18,795 bases of DNA from assembly GCA_003266145.1 (NCBI GenBank), contig MVJJ01000082.1, forward strand, positions 1 through 18,795. Direction: 5' to 3'. The stretch comes from Methanosphaera sp. SHI613. GTDB lineage: Archaea > Methanobacteriota > Methanobacteria > Methanobacteriales > Methanobacteriaceae. The translations under genes were made by a program, and so were the position numbers. Under the pieces are notes generated by a model. The model had not been told where the DNA came from and did not search any database. It worked only from the letters and a program-made list of their open reading frames with translations. The first letter of the stretch is position 1. Each line of letters starts with the position of its first letter. Below are positions 1 to 8,475 of the stretch, piece after piece.

Positions 1-1227
1 GAATTTTCCAGGTATGAAACGTTTTTTTAGTTCATGATGAACTATTTCTTCAGCTTTTTTAGTTTTTGGTGTGTATCTTCTTGATCTTACCTTTTTATCT
101 TCAGCATCATCGGATTGTTCTTTAGGTTCGTGTTTTTCTTCTACTTTAGCTTTTCTGCTTAATGCAACTCCCATTATGACAAATCCTAAGATTGCAAATA
201 TTATCGTGAATATTCCACCACTTTGATTTGCTACATCTATTACTTGTGGAATTTGCATTTCACCTACTGATACATATACGTTAGGGTATGCTGTACCAGC
301 TGTTGCACTTTGAAGACTTGTGGATAATCCAATTACACTCGTAATTGATTCAAACATTGATGAACCTACGGTTATTGCAAGTATTGCTATGGATAATACT
401 ATGAATACTATTAATGGTATTGTTACTGGATTGTTTTTAAGCCATTCAACCTTGTTGTCAATTTTTATTCCATCTTTTCTGTCCATAAGATATGATGCAG
501 GGATGTATAAAATTAATGTTGCAAAGGTTAACATTACCATATAAGTGTACCCACTCCATGCCATTGAGAAAAGACCTAGACAAATTGCAGATATTGCTGC
601 AAATATTGCCTTAAAGATAGGTTTTTTCGCATAAACTGCTTCTGATAAGAATAATGCAATAAGCAATGGCAGCAATACGTTGAACATATCTGTATCGAAG
701 AACCCACCATATGTGTGTGAGAAATAAGCCGGTGCTGCACCAGCAATTAATCCTGCGACTATTGCCCCCCAATTGCTTTTTGTTGCTCTTTTTACCATGA
801 AAAATGCTGGTATAACTGCAAGTGATCCTACTATTGGACCTAACCAAAATGCTATTTGAGTTAATGACACGCTAGTGAATGAATTTAAAAATTTGTATAC
901 GCTAGCTGCCAATACAATAATCATTGGTTGATAATTCGCTTCACGACCATTAGGCGATGTTGATAATGAATCCCAATCTGTTCCATTAACAACAGTATCT
1001 CCTAAATGTCCCGTATTTAAGTAATTCTCAGTTAAACGATAATTATAATATGAGTCTAACTCTGTAAAGTAAGGCATTCCAGAATCATCCTGATATAATT
1101 CCTTTAAACTTGGATCAGATATTCCTCCAAGATTTATAGTTTCTGCCCTTATTGCAAAAACTGTTAATACTAGAATTAGCACTATTATTATAGGTGCTAT
1201 TTTTAATGTTAAATTTTTTACGTCCAT
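1..1227 (-). CDS. aglB: AglB/STT3-type oligosaccharyltransferase, N-terminal part (runs off the window)
   Basis: This is the catalytic membrane subunit of archaeal N-glycosylation, which transfers a lipid-linked glycan to Asn in N-x-S/T sequons on the outer face of the membrane. The 409 visible codons stay open to base 1, so the C-terminus, including the expected WWDYG region, lies outside the window. Visible signatures are a first membrane segment at about residues 8-27, the first-loop Asp motif TELDSYYNYRLTEN (D58), the second metal-binding motif GGFFDTDMF (D178 and D180), many hydrophobic segments, and SVGE at 320-323 matching the family TIXE/SVSE motif. After a membrane segment at about 338-357 comes a strongly charged Lys/Glu/Arg-rich stretch (about 359-405), presumably cytosolic. 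The ATG at 1225-1227 is preceded by AAGGAG and, further up, GGAGGT on the minus strand. The family assignment is firm; the sugar donor cannot be inferred. Confidence 0.92.
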   Translation of the reverse strand, partial: MDVKNLTLKIAPIIIVLILVLTVFAIRAETINLGGISDPSLKELYQDDSGMPYFTELDSYYNYRLTENYLNTGHLGDTVVNGTDWDSLSTSPNGREANYQPMIIVLAASVYKFLNSFTSVSLTQIAFWLGPIVGSLAVIPAFFMVKRATKSNWGAIVAGLIAGAAPAYFSHTYGGFFDTDMFNVLLPLLIALFLSEAVYAKKPIFKAIFAAISAICLGLFSMAWSGYTYMVMLTFATLILYIPASYLMDRKDGIKIDNKVEWLKNNPVTIPLIVFIVLSIAILAITVGSSMFESITSVIGLSTSLQSATAGTAYPNVYVSVGEMQIPQVIDVANQSGGIFTIIFAILGFVIMGVALSRKAKVEEKHEPKEQSDDAEDKKVRSRRYTPKTKKAEEIVHHELKKRFIPGKF

Positions 1228-1618
1228 GTTATAATTCTCCTTTTTACCTCCATAATAGATAAAAGAAAGGATATAATAAGTTAATACTATGATAAATTGA
1301 TAAATACTGAATAAATTCAAATTATAAACTATATCTAACGAGAATAATCTGATAAGCATATAGTTTAGAAAAATTGCTATATCAATTAATAACTATCCTT
1401 ATATAGATTTAAGTTTTAAGATATATTTAAAGTATTTTAATTAACAATTATTATAACAGAAAAATTTTCTAAATTACTTAATAATCTTTCATGAAAATAT
1501 AAAAATCAGTTGACTAGAGATTTCAGAAAAAAATTATTAGAAATGAAAATCAAAAATAAACTTATTATAAAGAAAATGAATTCAAGAAAAAACAATTCAA
1601 AAAAAAGGAAAATAAATC
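1228..1618. promoter_or_regulatory. AT-rich divergent spacer between aglB and the helicase gene
   Basis: This 391-base spacer must carry the promoters of two divergent genes. On the minus strand a good TATA-like element, CTATATAAGG, lies around 1394-1403. On the plus strand the candidates are AATATAAAAA at about 1496-1505 and TTATAAAG at about 1564-1571. The latter would give a leader of about 25-30 bases before the ATG at 1619. The helicase ribosome binding site is only a weak AAAGGA. No reading frame, RNA gene or strong repeat was recognised here. The promoter positions are inferred from sequence alone in a region so AT-rich that chance matches are common. Confidence 0.35.
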
Positions 1619-3934
1619 ATGATTTCAGAAGTACTTGAATATTTTAACAACAAAAAATGGTATAGGGACAGAATAGAACACATCGAAGAGATACCACCAC
1701 GAAGAGCAAGATATACCACAAAAAAATTAGACCTGCCAAAAGCATTGGAGGATTACCTTAAGAATCATGATATAACATTATACACACACCAATACGAAAC
1801 ATTACAACACGTTAGAAATAATGAAAATGTAATCATAACCACCCCAACATCCTCCGGTAAAACCCTGTCATTTTCACTGCCAGTACTGGAAAACCTATGC
1901 AAATATGAGGATAATACCGCATTATATATTTATCCAACAAAGGCCCTGGCAAATGACCAACTAAAAAGCATACTTAGCATAGACAAGGAATGTGACCTTG
2001 AGATATACCCTGCAAAATATGATGGGGATACGCCAAAATCCAAAAGACCTGAAATAAAAAGAAAATCAAGGCTGGTAATAACAAATCCATACGAATTGCA
2101 CTACATTCTACCATGGCATAGTCAGTGGAAACGTTTTTTCGAAAATATAAAATATATCATTATAGATGAAGCACATCAGTACCGTGGAGTATTCGGTTCC
2201 AACATGGCATATCTTATAAGAAGACTTAAACGGATATGCAAATATTACGGTTCAGATCCACAATTTATCATATCCACGGCAACACTGGCAAATCCCGTTG
2301 AATTTGGAGAAAAACTAACGGGACTTAAATTCAAGATAATAACAGAGAATGGTTCACCATCCGGTAAGAAATATTTCATGTTCTTCAATCCATATGCCAT
2401 AGAATCAAAAAATCCATCGATACACCAGGATACGCTAAAATTGTTCAACACATTCCTTGAACAGGATTTGCAAACCATTTGTTTTGAGATATCACGTAAA
2501 ATGGCAGAACTGATAGCTCTGCGTTCGAAGAAAGAACTTGAAAAAACAAGACCCGACCTGATAAATAGAGTAACTGCGTATCGTGCCGGTTATACAGTTG
2601 AAGAACGTAAAAAAATAGAGGACAAACTTAAAAGTGGGGACTTGAAGGGAATCGTTACCACAAATGCATTGGAGCTGGGCATAAACATAGGCTCCCTTGA
2701 CAGCGTTATCATATCAGGTTATCCAGGAACATTAATTTCAACATGGCAACAGGCTGGAAGAGCCGGCCGTAGCAATCAGGAAGCAATAATTACAATGGTA
2801 GCATTCCAAAATCCATTGGATCAATATTTCATGAAACATCCAGAGTTGTTCTTCACAAATTCACATGAACATGCCATAATAGATTTGAACAATGAGGAAA
2901 TACTCCGAGGACACCTTAAATGTGCGGCTTATGAACTTCCGATAAAATTCAATGAAACAGATAGCTTCGGATTTGATGACCAGGGAGTGGTCTTCGATGA
3001 AATCAGTGAAATGGAAACCAATGGCATATTAAGCTACAAACACGACCAATGGTCATATAACGTTACAAGCAGCGACGACAACCCTAACTTTAAGGTAAGC
3101 CTTAGCGACATAATGTCAGAGCCATTCCTGGTATACAACGGTAGAAAATTTCTGGAATCAATGAGCCAAAAACAAGCCTTCAGGGAAGCACATGAAAATG
3201 CAGTTCTTATACATAACGGTGAAACATATCTTGTCAAGGAATTGGATATTGATAAAAAAAGAGTATATGTCAAGAAAAAGAATTTGAACTATTACACTCA
3301 AGCTCTGAAGGAAGTTGATGTCAGAAACCTGAAGATTGAGAAGAGCGAAAAGATAGGAGATATCCAACTTAATTATGGCAGCATAAACGTAATAGAAAAA
3401 TATGACAGATACAACCTAATTGAATTCAGTAAGATTAAAGCATCCAAGAAATTAAACCTTCCACCGCTTGACTTTAAAACCAAGGGATTCTGGTTTACGA
3501 TACCATATCAGATAAGGGAAGAACTTGAAGAATTCCTGATATCCGAGGATAAATTCAAGGATGTGTTCATGGGTTGTTTGCAGGGTGTTGAAAACGTCAT
3601 ATTATCCGTATGTCCATTCCATGTGATGTGTGACTCATATGACCTTGGAGGAGTTACTAAAAACATGCATGAAGATACCCTTAATTCAACGATATTTATC
3701 TATGATGGTTTTGAAGGCGGAGTGGGCCTAACACAGAAAGCATTTGATCTGTTTGAAGAGATCATCAAGATGTCCTATGACCTGGTAAAAGATTGTGACT
3801 GTGAAAGCGGTTGTCCGGCATGTATATACTCATCACAACAACAGACTGATGATAAATACCTCAACAAGGAAGGAACACTTTTAATATTGAAAAGATTATA
3901 TGAAATGATCTTGGAAAATAAGAATGATGATTAA
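1619..3934 (+). CDS. DEAD/DEAH-box DNA helicase with C-terminal four-cysteine (DUF1998-like) module, MrfA/Hrq1 type
   Basis: This superfamily 2 helicase of 771 residues is probably a 3'-5' DNA helicase in DNA repair. Related bacterial MrfA and fungal Hrq1 act on crosslinked or mitomycin-damaged DNA. Helicase motifs appear in order: Walker A TPTSSGKT (75-82), PTKALANDQ (106-114), DEAH (183-186), STATLANP (219-226), TTNALELGINIG (347-358) and motif VI QQAGRAGR (377-384). The C-terminal domain ends with CDCESGCPAC (C726, C728, C732, C735), the Cx1Cx3CxxC zinc-binding pattern of the MrfA/DUF1998 group, preceded by a FEGGVGLTQKAF segment typical of it. The gene stands alone, diverges from aglB and converges on topA. 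No obvious exonuclease partner (MrfB-like) lies beside it. The start has only a weak upstream AAAGGA. Family membership is clear; the damage substrate in archaea is inference. Confidence 0.88.
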   Translation: MISEVLEYFNNKKWYRDRIEHIEEIPPRRARYTTKKLDLPKALEDYLKNHDITLYTHQYETLQHVRNNENVIITTPTSSGKTLSFSLPVLENLCKYEDNTALYIYPTKALANDQLKSILSIDKECDLEIYPAKYDGDTPKSKRPEIKRKSRLVITNPYELHYILPWHSQWKRFFENIKYIIIDEAHQYRGVFGSNMAYLIRRLKRICKYYGSDPQFIISTATLANPVEFGEKLTGLKFKIITENGSPSGKKYFMFFNPYAIESKNPSIHQDTLKLFNTFLEQDLQTICFEISRKMAELIALRSKKELEKTRPDLINRVTAYRAGYTVEERKKIEDKLKSGDLKGIVTTNALELGINIGSLDSVIISGYPGTLISTWQQAGRAGRSNQEAIITMVAFQNPLDQYFMKHPELFFTNSHEHAIIDLNNEEILRGHLKCAAYELPIKFNETDSFGFDDQGVVFDEISEMETNGILSYKHDQWSYNVTSSDDNPNFKVSLSDIMSEPFLVYNGRKFLESMSQKQAFREAHENAVLIHNGETYLVKELDIDKKRVYVKKKNLNYYTQALKEVDVRNLKIEKSEKIGDIQLNYGSINVIEKYDRYNLIEFSKIKASKKLNLPPLDFKTKGFWFTIPYQIREELEEFLISEDKFKDVFMGCLQGVENVILSVCPFHVMCDSYDLGGVTKNMHEDTLNSTIFIYDGFEGGVGLTQKAFDLFEEIIKMSYDLVKDCDCESGCPACIYSSQQQTDDKYLNKEGTLLILKRLYEMILENKNDD

Positions 3935-3962
3935 TGGATTATCTAAAAAATAAATAAAATAG

Positions 3963-3993
3963 AAGGGATAATAATCCCTTGAAACTTTTTTTT
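3963..3993. terminator. Hairpin terminator between convergent helicase and topA genes
   Basis: A perfect 7-bp stem (AAGGGAT at 3963-3969 and ATCCCTT at 3974-3980) with loop AATA is followed on the plus strand by a run of eight T at 3986-3993. On the minus strand the same hairpin is followed by a T-rich stretch (positions 3962 down to about 3945). It could therefore serve both genes. The structure is seen directly; function is inferred. Confidence 0.7.
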
Positions 3994-4030
3994 AAGCATT
4001 ATCTTTTACGAGATGAAAAGTCTCTTTTTG

Positions 4031-4044
4031 AATCAATATTGATT
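4031..4044. repeat. 14-bp perfect palindrome downstream of topA
   Basis: AATCAATATTGATT is a perfect palindrome lying 24 bases beyond the topA stop codon. It may be part of the 3' processing or termination region of topA. It has no following T-run on the minus strand, so it is not a classic terminator, and no other role can be supported. Confidence 0.3.
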
Positions 4045-4067
4045 ATGCTAAGATATCAATTCAATGT

Positions 4068-6224
4068 TTAGTTTTGCTCATTTTTTGCCTTTTCAAAATC
4101 GGCAATTGATGATGTGAATCGACATTTTGGGAAACCGGAACAACCAATGAATTCACCGAATCTTCCCATACGCTTTATGAGATCTTTTCCACAATCAGGA
4201 CATTCACCTACAACATCATTTGATGATTCCTTTCCACCATTTGCACATTTTGAGTCTAGACATGCACGTTGTCGTGGTTTTCCGAACGATATTAATGGAA
4301 GTCCACATTTTTCACATTTTGTCTTAAGTACTGATGCTCCGGCAGGTAATGAATAGGTCTTCTTACAATCAGGATAATTTGAACAACCTACAAACTTACC
4401 TCCACGTGGTGATGATATGATTATGAGATTTCCACCACATTCACATTCAGCAACAATTTTACTTTGTTCATATGCGCCGAATAGTTCTTTTCCGATATTT
4501 TCCTGATTATCATCCATGGAATCAAGTATTCCATTTAATTCTTTCTTGGCAATATCAACAACTTCCGTTTCTGTGATTTTCTTATCCTTAATCTCGGAGA
4601 TTTCCTCTTCGAATTCACGTGTCATCTTTTCGCTTGTGATTCTTTCAGAATATTTTTCCAAAGTATCTATTATACGTTCACCCAGTTGATTTACAGTTAT
4701 TTTCTGTCCTTCAACATATTTTCTGGTGTACAATATTGCTACGATATTTGCACGGGTTGATTTTGTACCGAGTCCTCTTTTTTCCAGTTCCCTTATTATT
4801 GATGCCTGATTATATCTTGCAGGAGGTTTTGTTTCCTTTTCTTCACTTAATACCTTGGCGGATGTGGTTTCACCTTCTGCCAAATCAGGGAATTCCTCGT
4901 TCTTGACCTTTTTATATTGATATGGGTCAAGACTTAGCCATCCTTCCTTGGATATTCTTTGTCTTGAGAAGTTAAATTCTTCTCCTCCTATGTCCAGGTC
5001 GACTTTTATTGATTCAATTTCTGCAGGTTCTCCGAAAAGGCTGATAAAACGGTAAGTTATCAAGTCATATATTTTCTGGTAATCTTCCGTTATGTCCTTT
5101 GGAAGTGTACCTGTAGGATGTATAGCAGGGTGTGCTTCATCGGTCTTTTTACCTTCGTTTGGTTTAAGCGGTTCTTTTAATGATTTGATTTTATCCTTAT
5201 ATTTTGGATCTTTGGCTAACTCGTTTAGGATATTGTCAAGACCAAGATTTGCAGGTAATTTCTGTGATGATGTTCTTGGATATGATGTATATCCTTCGAC
5301 ATACAGGTTCTGTGCTATTTGCTGGGTCTTTCTAGGAGTAAATCCGAACTGTGCATATGCTTCGGACTGTAGCGTTCCTAACTCAAATGGTACAGGTAAT
5401 GGTTTTTTGGTCTTTCTATTGTTGATTTTTGTTACCGTGGCATCTTTTCCCTTACAATTTTTAAGGATTTCGTCAACAACCTTCTTATCAAATATTTTAC
5501 CTTTTTTATGGTCGGCTATTATTGACTTTGGAAGTTTGGCCTTTATTACCCAGTATGGTTCTGGTACGAATTTCTTTATTTCCTTTTCACGCTCAGCCAG
5601 TATTGCTAATGTTGGAGTTTGTACACGTCCTGCGGATAATTGTACATATCTATTCGTTACACTTGATACTGAATCTGTCATTGCCTTTGATATGTTTACT
5701 CCAAACAGATAGTCCAGGATATGTCTTGTTTCTCCACTATCCACCCAACTTAAGTCATCCTTCAATGGATATGCCTCAGAATAGGCTTTAATAAGATCTT
5801 TCTTTGTTAATGCAGAAAACTTCATACGGAAAGTGTTTTCTATACTTTTTTCTCCACAAATGTACTTTAAAGCATTATATCCAATTAGAGTACCTTCTGT
5901 ATCATAATCGCATGCATGTACAAATCTATCGGCTTCCTTTGAGAACTTTCTTATCAAGTCGACATAATTCTTTACATACTTTTTTGATTTATCTGTTTCA
6001 TATAACGGTACCCATTCAACATCAAACAATCTTTTTCCTTTAGTTTTGGCTTTTAATGAAAATAAGTGTCCAACAGCAGATAATACTGTTATTTTTTGAC
6101 CATCATCTTTGGTTATTTCATAGTAAGGTACTCGCTTATATGAATTCTTAACTGGTGAATCAGATAATGCTTCAGCTACTTTTTGAGCAACTTTAGGCTT
6201 TTCACATATTATTAATTCACTCAT
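4068..6224 (-). CDS. topA: DNA topoisomerase I (type IA)
   Basis: This enzyme relaxes negatively supercoiled DNA by cutting one strand through a 5'-phosphotyrosine link. Of its 718 residues, the N-terminal Toprim domain shows the ICEKP segment (E8) and the acidic triad DYDTE (106-110). SAGRVQTPTLAILAERE (197-213) is the conserved topo IA core helix, and the catalytic tyrosine is Y315 in GYTSYPRTSS. DEAHPAIHPT further on is another family signature. The C-terminal part (about 590-718) carries three tetracysteine zinc ribbons: CECGG...GCSNYPDC, CEKCG...CLDSKC and CPDCG...GCSGFPKC. The first and third have the usual topoisomerase G-x-F-x-GC-S-x-(Y/F)-P-x-C form. The ATG is preceded by GGGAG on the minus strand. 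Length and motifs indicate an intact enzyme. The gene is monocistronic between a convergent helicase and a divergent phosphodiesterase operon. Confidence 0.96.
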   Translation of the reverse strand: MSELIICEKPKVAQKVAEALSDSPVKNSYKRVPYYEITKDDGQKITVLSAVGHLFSLKAKTKGKRLFDVEWVPLYETDKSKKYVKNYVDLIRKFSKEADRFVHACDYDTEGTLIGYNALKYICGEKSIENTFRMKFSALTKKDLIKAYSEAYPLKDDLSWVDSGETRHILDYLFGVNISKAMTDSVSSVTNRYVQLSAGRVQTPTLAILAEREKEIKKFVPEPYWVIKAKLPKSIIADHKKGKIFDKKVVDEILKNCKGKDATVTKINNRKTKKPLPVPFELGTLQSEAYAQFGFTPRKTQQIAQNLYVEGYTSYPRTSSQKLPANLGLDNILNELAKDPKYKDKIKSLKEPLKPNEGKKTDEAHPAIHPTGTLPKDITEDYQKIYDLITYRFISLFGEPAEIESIKVDLDIGGEEFNFSRQRISKEGWLSLDPYQYKKVKNEEFPDLAEGETTSAKVLSEEKETKPPARYNQASIIRELEKRGLGTKSTRANIVAILYTRKYVEGQKITVNQLGERIIDTLEKYSERITSEKMTREFEEEISEIKDKKITETEVVDIAKKELNGILDSMDDNQENIGKELFGAYEQSKIVAECECGGNLIIISSPRGGKFVGCSNYPDCKKTYSLPAGASVLKTKCEKCGLPLISFGKPRQRACLDSKCANGGKESSNDVVGECPDCGKDLIKRMGRFGEFIGCSGFPKCRFTSSIADFEKAKNEQN

Positions 6225-6349
6225 CTATTTTATCTCCCAACTATCGTTAATGTAATTTCTTTTTTTAATAAAAAATCAAATTTAAATATTGAATTCGGAT
6301 ATTTTTTATTTTTGTAAAAATTCCATATTAAATGATTATTAATTGCATC

Positions 6350-6357
6350 ATATAAAT
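6350..6357 (+). promoter_or_regulatory. Candidate TATA box for the phosphodiesterase-rlmE operon
   Basis: ATATAAAT within the 233-base topA/phosphodiesterase spacer is a plausible archaeal TATA box. It would predict transcription starting near 6376-6380 and a leader of about 80 bases. It is inferred from sequence only, and the spacer contains other AT-rich look-alikes. Confidence 0.3.
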
Positions 6358-6457
6358 AATATTATATTAAGATGAGAAAAATTAATGAAAAAATATAATG
6401 ATAATTCTAACGAAAATTAAGAATGATTTAATAAAAAAATAAAGGAGTGATATTTTC

Positions 6458-6994
6458 ATGTTGATAGGAGTTATTTCAGATACTCATATTCCAATTCGCA
6501 GTAAAAAAATTCCGGATAAAGTATTTGAAGTTTTTAAAGATGTAGATTTAATATTACATGCAGGTGATATTGAAACGACAGATGTTATCGAGTCCCTGGA
6601 AAGTATTGCTCCTGTTGTTGCGGTACATGGTAATTGCGATTCCGATCTGGGTTTGAATAACACTGAAATTATAGAAGTAGAAGGCGTGAAAATTGGACTT
6701 GCACATGGAGTGGTATATCCTAAGGGAGATACTCAGCAGTTATATTACCTTGCCCGCCAATTGGACGTAGACGTACTGATAACAGGACATACACATCAAG
6801 CGTTGATTAAGGAAGAAAAAGATGTGTTACTGTTAAATCCGGGCAGTCCGACACAACCGAGAATGTGTGAACCTAGCGTCATGTTATTAGAAGTAAATAA
6901 CGGCCAGGTAAATGCAGAAATTGTAGTTATAGGTAGTGCAATGTGCAAATCATTAGATTTCAGTAGATTCAAGCACTTGTATAAAGATATTTAA
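6458..6994 (+). CDS. YfcE/MJ0936-family metallophosphoesterase (phosphodiesterase)
   Basis: This small calcineurin-like phosphodiesterase of 178 residues belongs to the MJ0936/YfcE group, which cleaves phosphodiester bonds with a two-metal centre. The physiological substrate is unknown. All metal-binding blocks are present: SDTH (D8, H10), HAGD (D37), HGNCD (N59), AHG (H83) and GHTH (H111, H113), ending with the LNPGSP motif typical of the subfamily. Its length equals that of family members, so it is complete. A strong GGAGTGAT ribosome binding site sits six bases before the ATG. The rlmE gene follows 28 bases after the stop, so the two are probably cotranscribed. The association could be incidental, or point to RNA-related work, but the sequence does not settle this. 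Confidence 0.9.
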   Translation: MLIGVISDTHIPIRSKKIPDKVFEVFKDVDLILHAGDIETTDVIESLESIAPVVAVHGNCDSDLGLNNTEIIEVEGVKIGLAHGVVYPKGDTQQLYYLARQLDVDVLITGHTHQALIKEEKDVLLLNPGSPTQPRMCEPSVMLLEVNNGQVNAEIVVIGSAMCKSLDFSRFKHLYKDI

Positions 6995-7022
6995 ATAAAA
7001 GAAACAGTTATAAGGTGAAATT

Positions 7023-7643
7023 ATGAGCAGATGGAAGGCAAAGCATGATAAGGAACATTATTATAAACTGGCGAAGAAACAGAATTATCGTTCCCGTGCT
7101 TCATACAAATTAAAACAATTGGATAAAAAGTATAAACTCTTGAAACCCGATTATAATGTTGTTGATTTAGGTGCCGCTCCTGGTGGTTGGAGCCAAGTGG
7201 TTTGTGAGGTTATTGGAGAAGAAGGAACAGGAACGGTTGTTGCTGTAGACTTGGAGTACATCAAACCTATTGATCATGAAGCATTCATTGCCGTAAAAGG
7301 AGACTTTACGACTGATGAAATTCAGAATACTATTACTGAAATCATTGATGGAAAAGCTGACGTGATTCTATCCGATGCCAGCCCTAAACTATGCGGCATT
7401 AAGGATATTGATAACTTCAGATCATATGACTTGGCAACTGCAGTATTGAATATCTCCGACAATATCCTTAAAAGGGATGGAAACCTAATCATGAAGGCAT
7501 TTCAGGGAGAGGCATATCAAGAATTAATCACGGATTTAAAGAAAAAATTCAGAACCGTCAAGACGACAAAACCTAACTCCTCCAGAAAACGAAGCAGTGA
7601 AATGTATGTCATTGCAAGAGGATTTAAAGGCCCTAAAAAATAA
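7023..7643 (+). CDS. rlmE: 23S rRNA (uridine-2'-O-)methyltransferase, RlmE/FtsJ family
   Basis: This SAM-dependent RNA 2'-O-methyltransferase of 206 residues is the size of E. coli RlmE (FtsJ/RrmJ). It is expected to methylate a uridine in the A loop of 23S rRNA during large-subunit maturation. The SAM-binding motif is DLGAAPGGWSQ (48-58). The K-D-K-E catalytic tetrad is visible as K29 (in ASYKL), D118 (in LSDASP), K158 (in MKAF) and E193 (in SSEMY). The N-terminal basic SRWKAKHDKEHYYKLAKKQ stretch is typical of the family. An AAGGTGA ribosome binding site lies four bases before the ATG. It is the second gene of the operon with the phosphodiesterase. Target-site specificity is by homology. 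Confidence 0.93.
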   Translation: MSRWKAKHDKEHYYKLAKKQNYRSRASYKLKQLDKKYKLLKPDYNVVDLGAAPGGWSQVVCEVIGEEGTGTVVAVDLEYIKPIDHEAFIAVKGDFTTDEIQNTITEIIDGKADVILSDASPKLCGIKDIDNFRSYDLATAVLNISDNILKRDGNLIMKAFQGEAYQELITDLKKKFRTVKTTKPNSSRKRSSEMYVIARGFKGPKK

Positions 7644-7693
7644 GTTCATAAGCAAAAATAGATAGTTAATTGATTATTAATTTTAAACAAACA

Positions 7694-7715
7694 TTCATGA
7701 ATCATCATTCATGAA
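7694..7715 (+). terminator. Hairpin after rlmE
   Basis: A perfect 9-bp inverted repeat, TTCATGAAT (7694-7702) and ATTCATGAA (7707-7715), encloses a four-base loop 50 bases after the rlmE stop. The following CAATTCCTTTCTTT is pyrimidine-rich but has no long T-run. It is the likely transcription end of the phosphodiesterase-rlmE operon. Confidence 0.5.
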
Positions 7716-7777
7716 CAATTCCTTTCTTTAATATGATCTCCATAACAACAATAAAAAAAATGAAAATAAATTATTCT

Positions 7778-7829
7778 AAAAAAAAATAGTATTTGACATA
7801 CAGTTCTATGAAGTTAGATTACTGTATGT
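7778..7829 (-). terminator. Hairpin plus T9 terminator overlapping the end of the small membrane-protein gene
   Basis: On the minus strand, a 9-bp perfect stem (ACATACAGT at 7821-7829 and ACTGTATGT at 7796-7804) spans the stop codon at 7806-7808 with a 16-base loop. Nine T residues (A-run at 7778-7786 on the plus strand) follow 9 bases later. This is a convincing intrinsic-type terminator partly inside the coding region. Confidence 0.6.
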
Positions 7830-8234
7830 TTCTTTGACAAATTTTAAATCCTCATTTACTGAGTCGACTTTTGATTTTATAACATCTTCTGATTTTCCAT
7901 TGTGTATGTCATTTTCAATGGAATTGATTGTTGTATTGGCCTCGGATAATTTTAACTTACCATTATTATAAGTTGTCTTTAAGTTTTTATCTTTACTTTG
8001 AGTAATCTGATTACTTATAGACATGTATGTTTCCGATACATTGTTATATTGACTTTTCAACTGGTTTAACTGATCATATTCTGCTCCACTGGATACTGAT
8101 GTGGATACGGAATTGGTTACACTTGAAACTCCAATGTATGCTATTACACCAATTGTTATTAATATCAATATTACTCCAATTAATGATATAGTTAAAGAAG
8201 TTGTCTTAAATAATTTTAATCTTGAACGTTTCAT
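7806..8234 (-). CDS. Small membrane-anchored protein with extracytoplasmic coiled-coil-like domain, function unknown
   Basis: Not recognised by family. The 142-residue protein begins with a basic MKRSRLKLFK stretch, then one long hydrophobic segment (about residues 12-36). By the positive-inside rule this gives a short cytoplasmic tail and an outside C-terminal domain. The outer part begins with a Ser/Thr/Val-rich linker (SSVTNSVSTSVSSG) and continues as a polar, Lys/Asn/Ser/Glu-rich sequence with heptad-like hydrophobic spacing, probably helical. Several N-x-S/T sequons (for example NVSET, NTTIN, NLTS) could be glycosylated by the AglB machinery. The ATG is preceded by GAGGT. The gene is alone, converges on rlmE and diverges from mcm. 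The reading frame is supported by the clear RBS, membrane topology and terminator. A role at the cell surface is inference. Confidence 0.75.
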   Translation of the reverse strand: MKRSRLKLFKTTSLTISLIGVILILITIGVIAYIGVSSVTNSVSTSVSSGAEYDQLNQLKSQYNNVSETYMSISNQITQSKDKNLKTTYNNGKLKLSEANTTINSIENDIHNGKSEDVIKSKVDSVNEDLKFVKETYSNLTS

Positions 8235-8392
8235 TCTTAACCTCTAAAAAAGCTTTAATAGGACTAAAAAATATTTTCATGAAAATTTTATAATCTCAAT
8301 AATTTTAATATGATAACTTTCATATAATATATTAATTATATTAATTTCTATTTTTTACATTATTTAAATCATTGACATGAAAAAAATAATAT

Positions 8393-8428
8393 GGAAAAAC
8401 AATCAACATAATCCAGTTGATTATTTCC
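8393..8428 (+). promoter_or_regulatory. Inverted repeat upstream of mcm (operator or leader hairpin candidate)
   Basis: GGAAA/TTTCC outer arms (8393-8397 and 8424-8428) surround perfect 7-bp arms AATCAAC (8401-8407) and GTTGATT (8416-8422) with an eight-base loop. This gives 12 pairs in total with one small internal loop, about 48 bases before the mcm ATG. It may be a DNA operator or a leader structure. The pairing is seen; the role is unknown. Confidence 0.35.
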
Positions 8429-8475
8429 ACTAAAAAATAGGCGTTAAATAAGAAATAAATTTATAAAATGATAAT

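Noticed and set aside
320..544. 74-codon plus-strand frame inside the aglB region
   Set aside because: It is opposite the AglB membrane region, which continues through it without a break and carries the family motifs.
5092..5712. 206-codon plus-strand frame opposite topA
   Set aside because: It is antisense to the conserved core of topoisomerase I, has no ribosome binding site, and its translation resembles no protein family.
8273..8286. 14-bp palindrome containing TTCATGAA, also seen at 1488, 7695 and 7708
   Set aside because: Short AT-rich palindromes are expected by chance here. The copies share no consistent position relative to genes, so a shared regulator is not supported.
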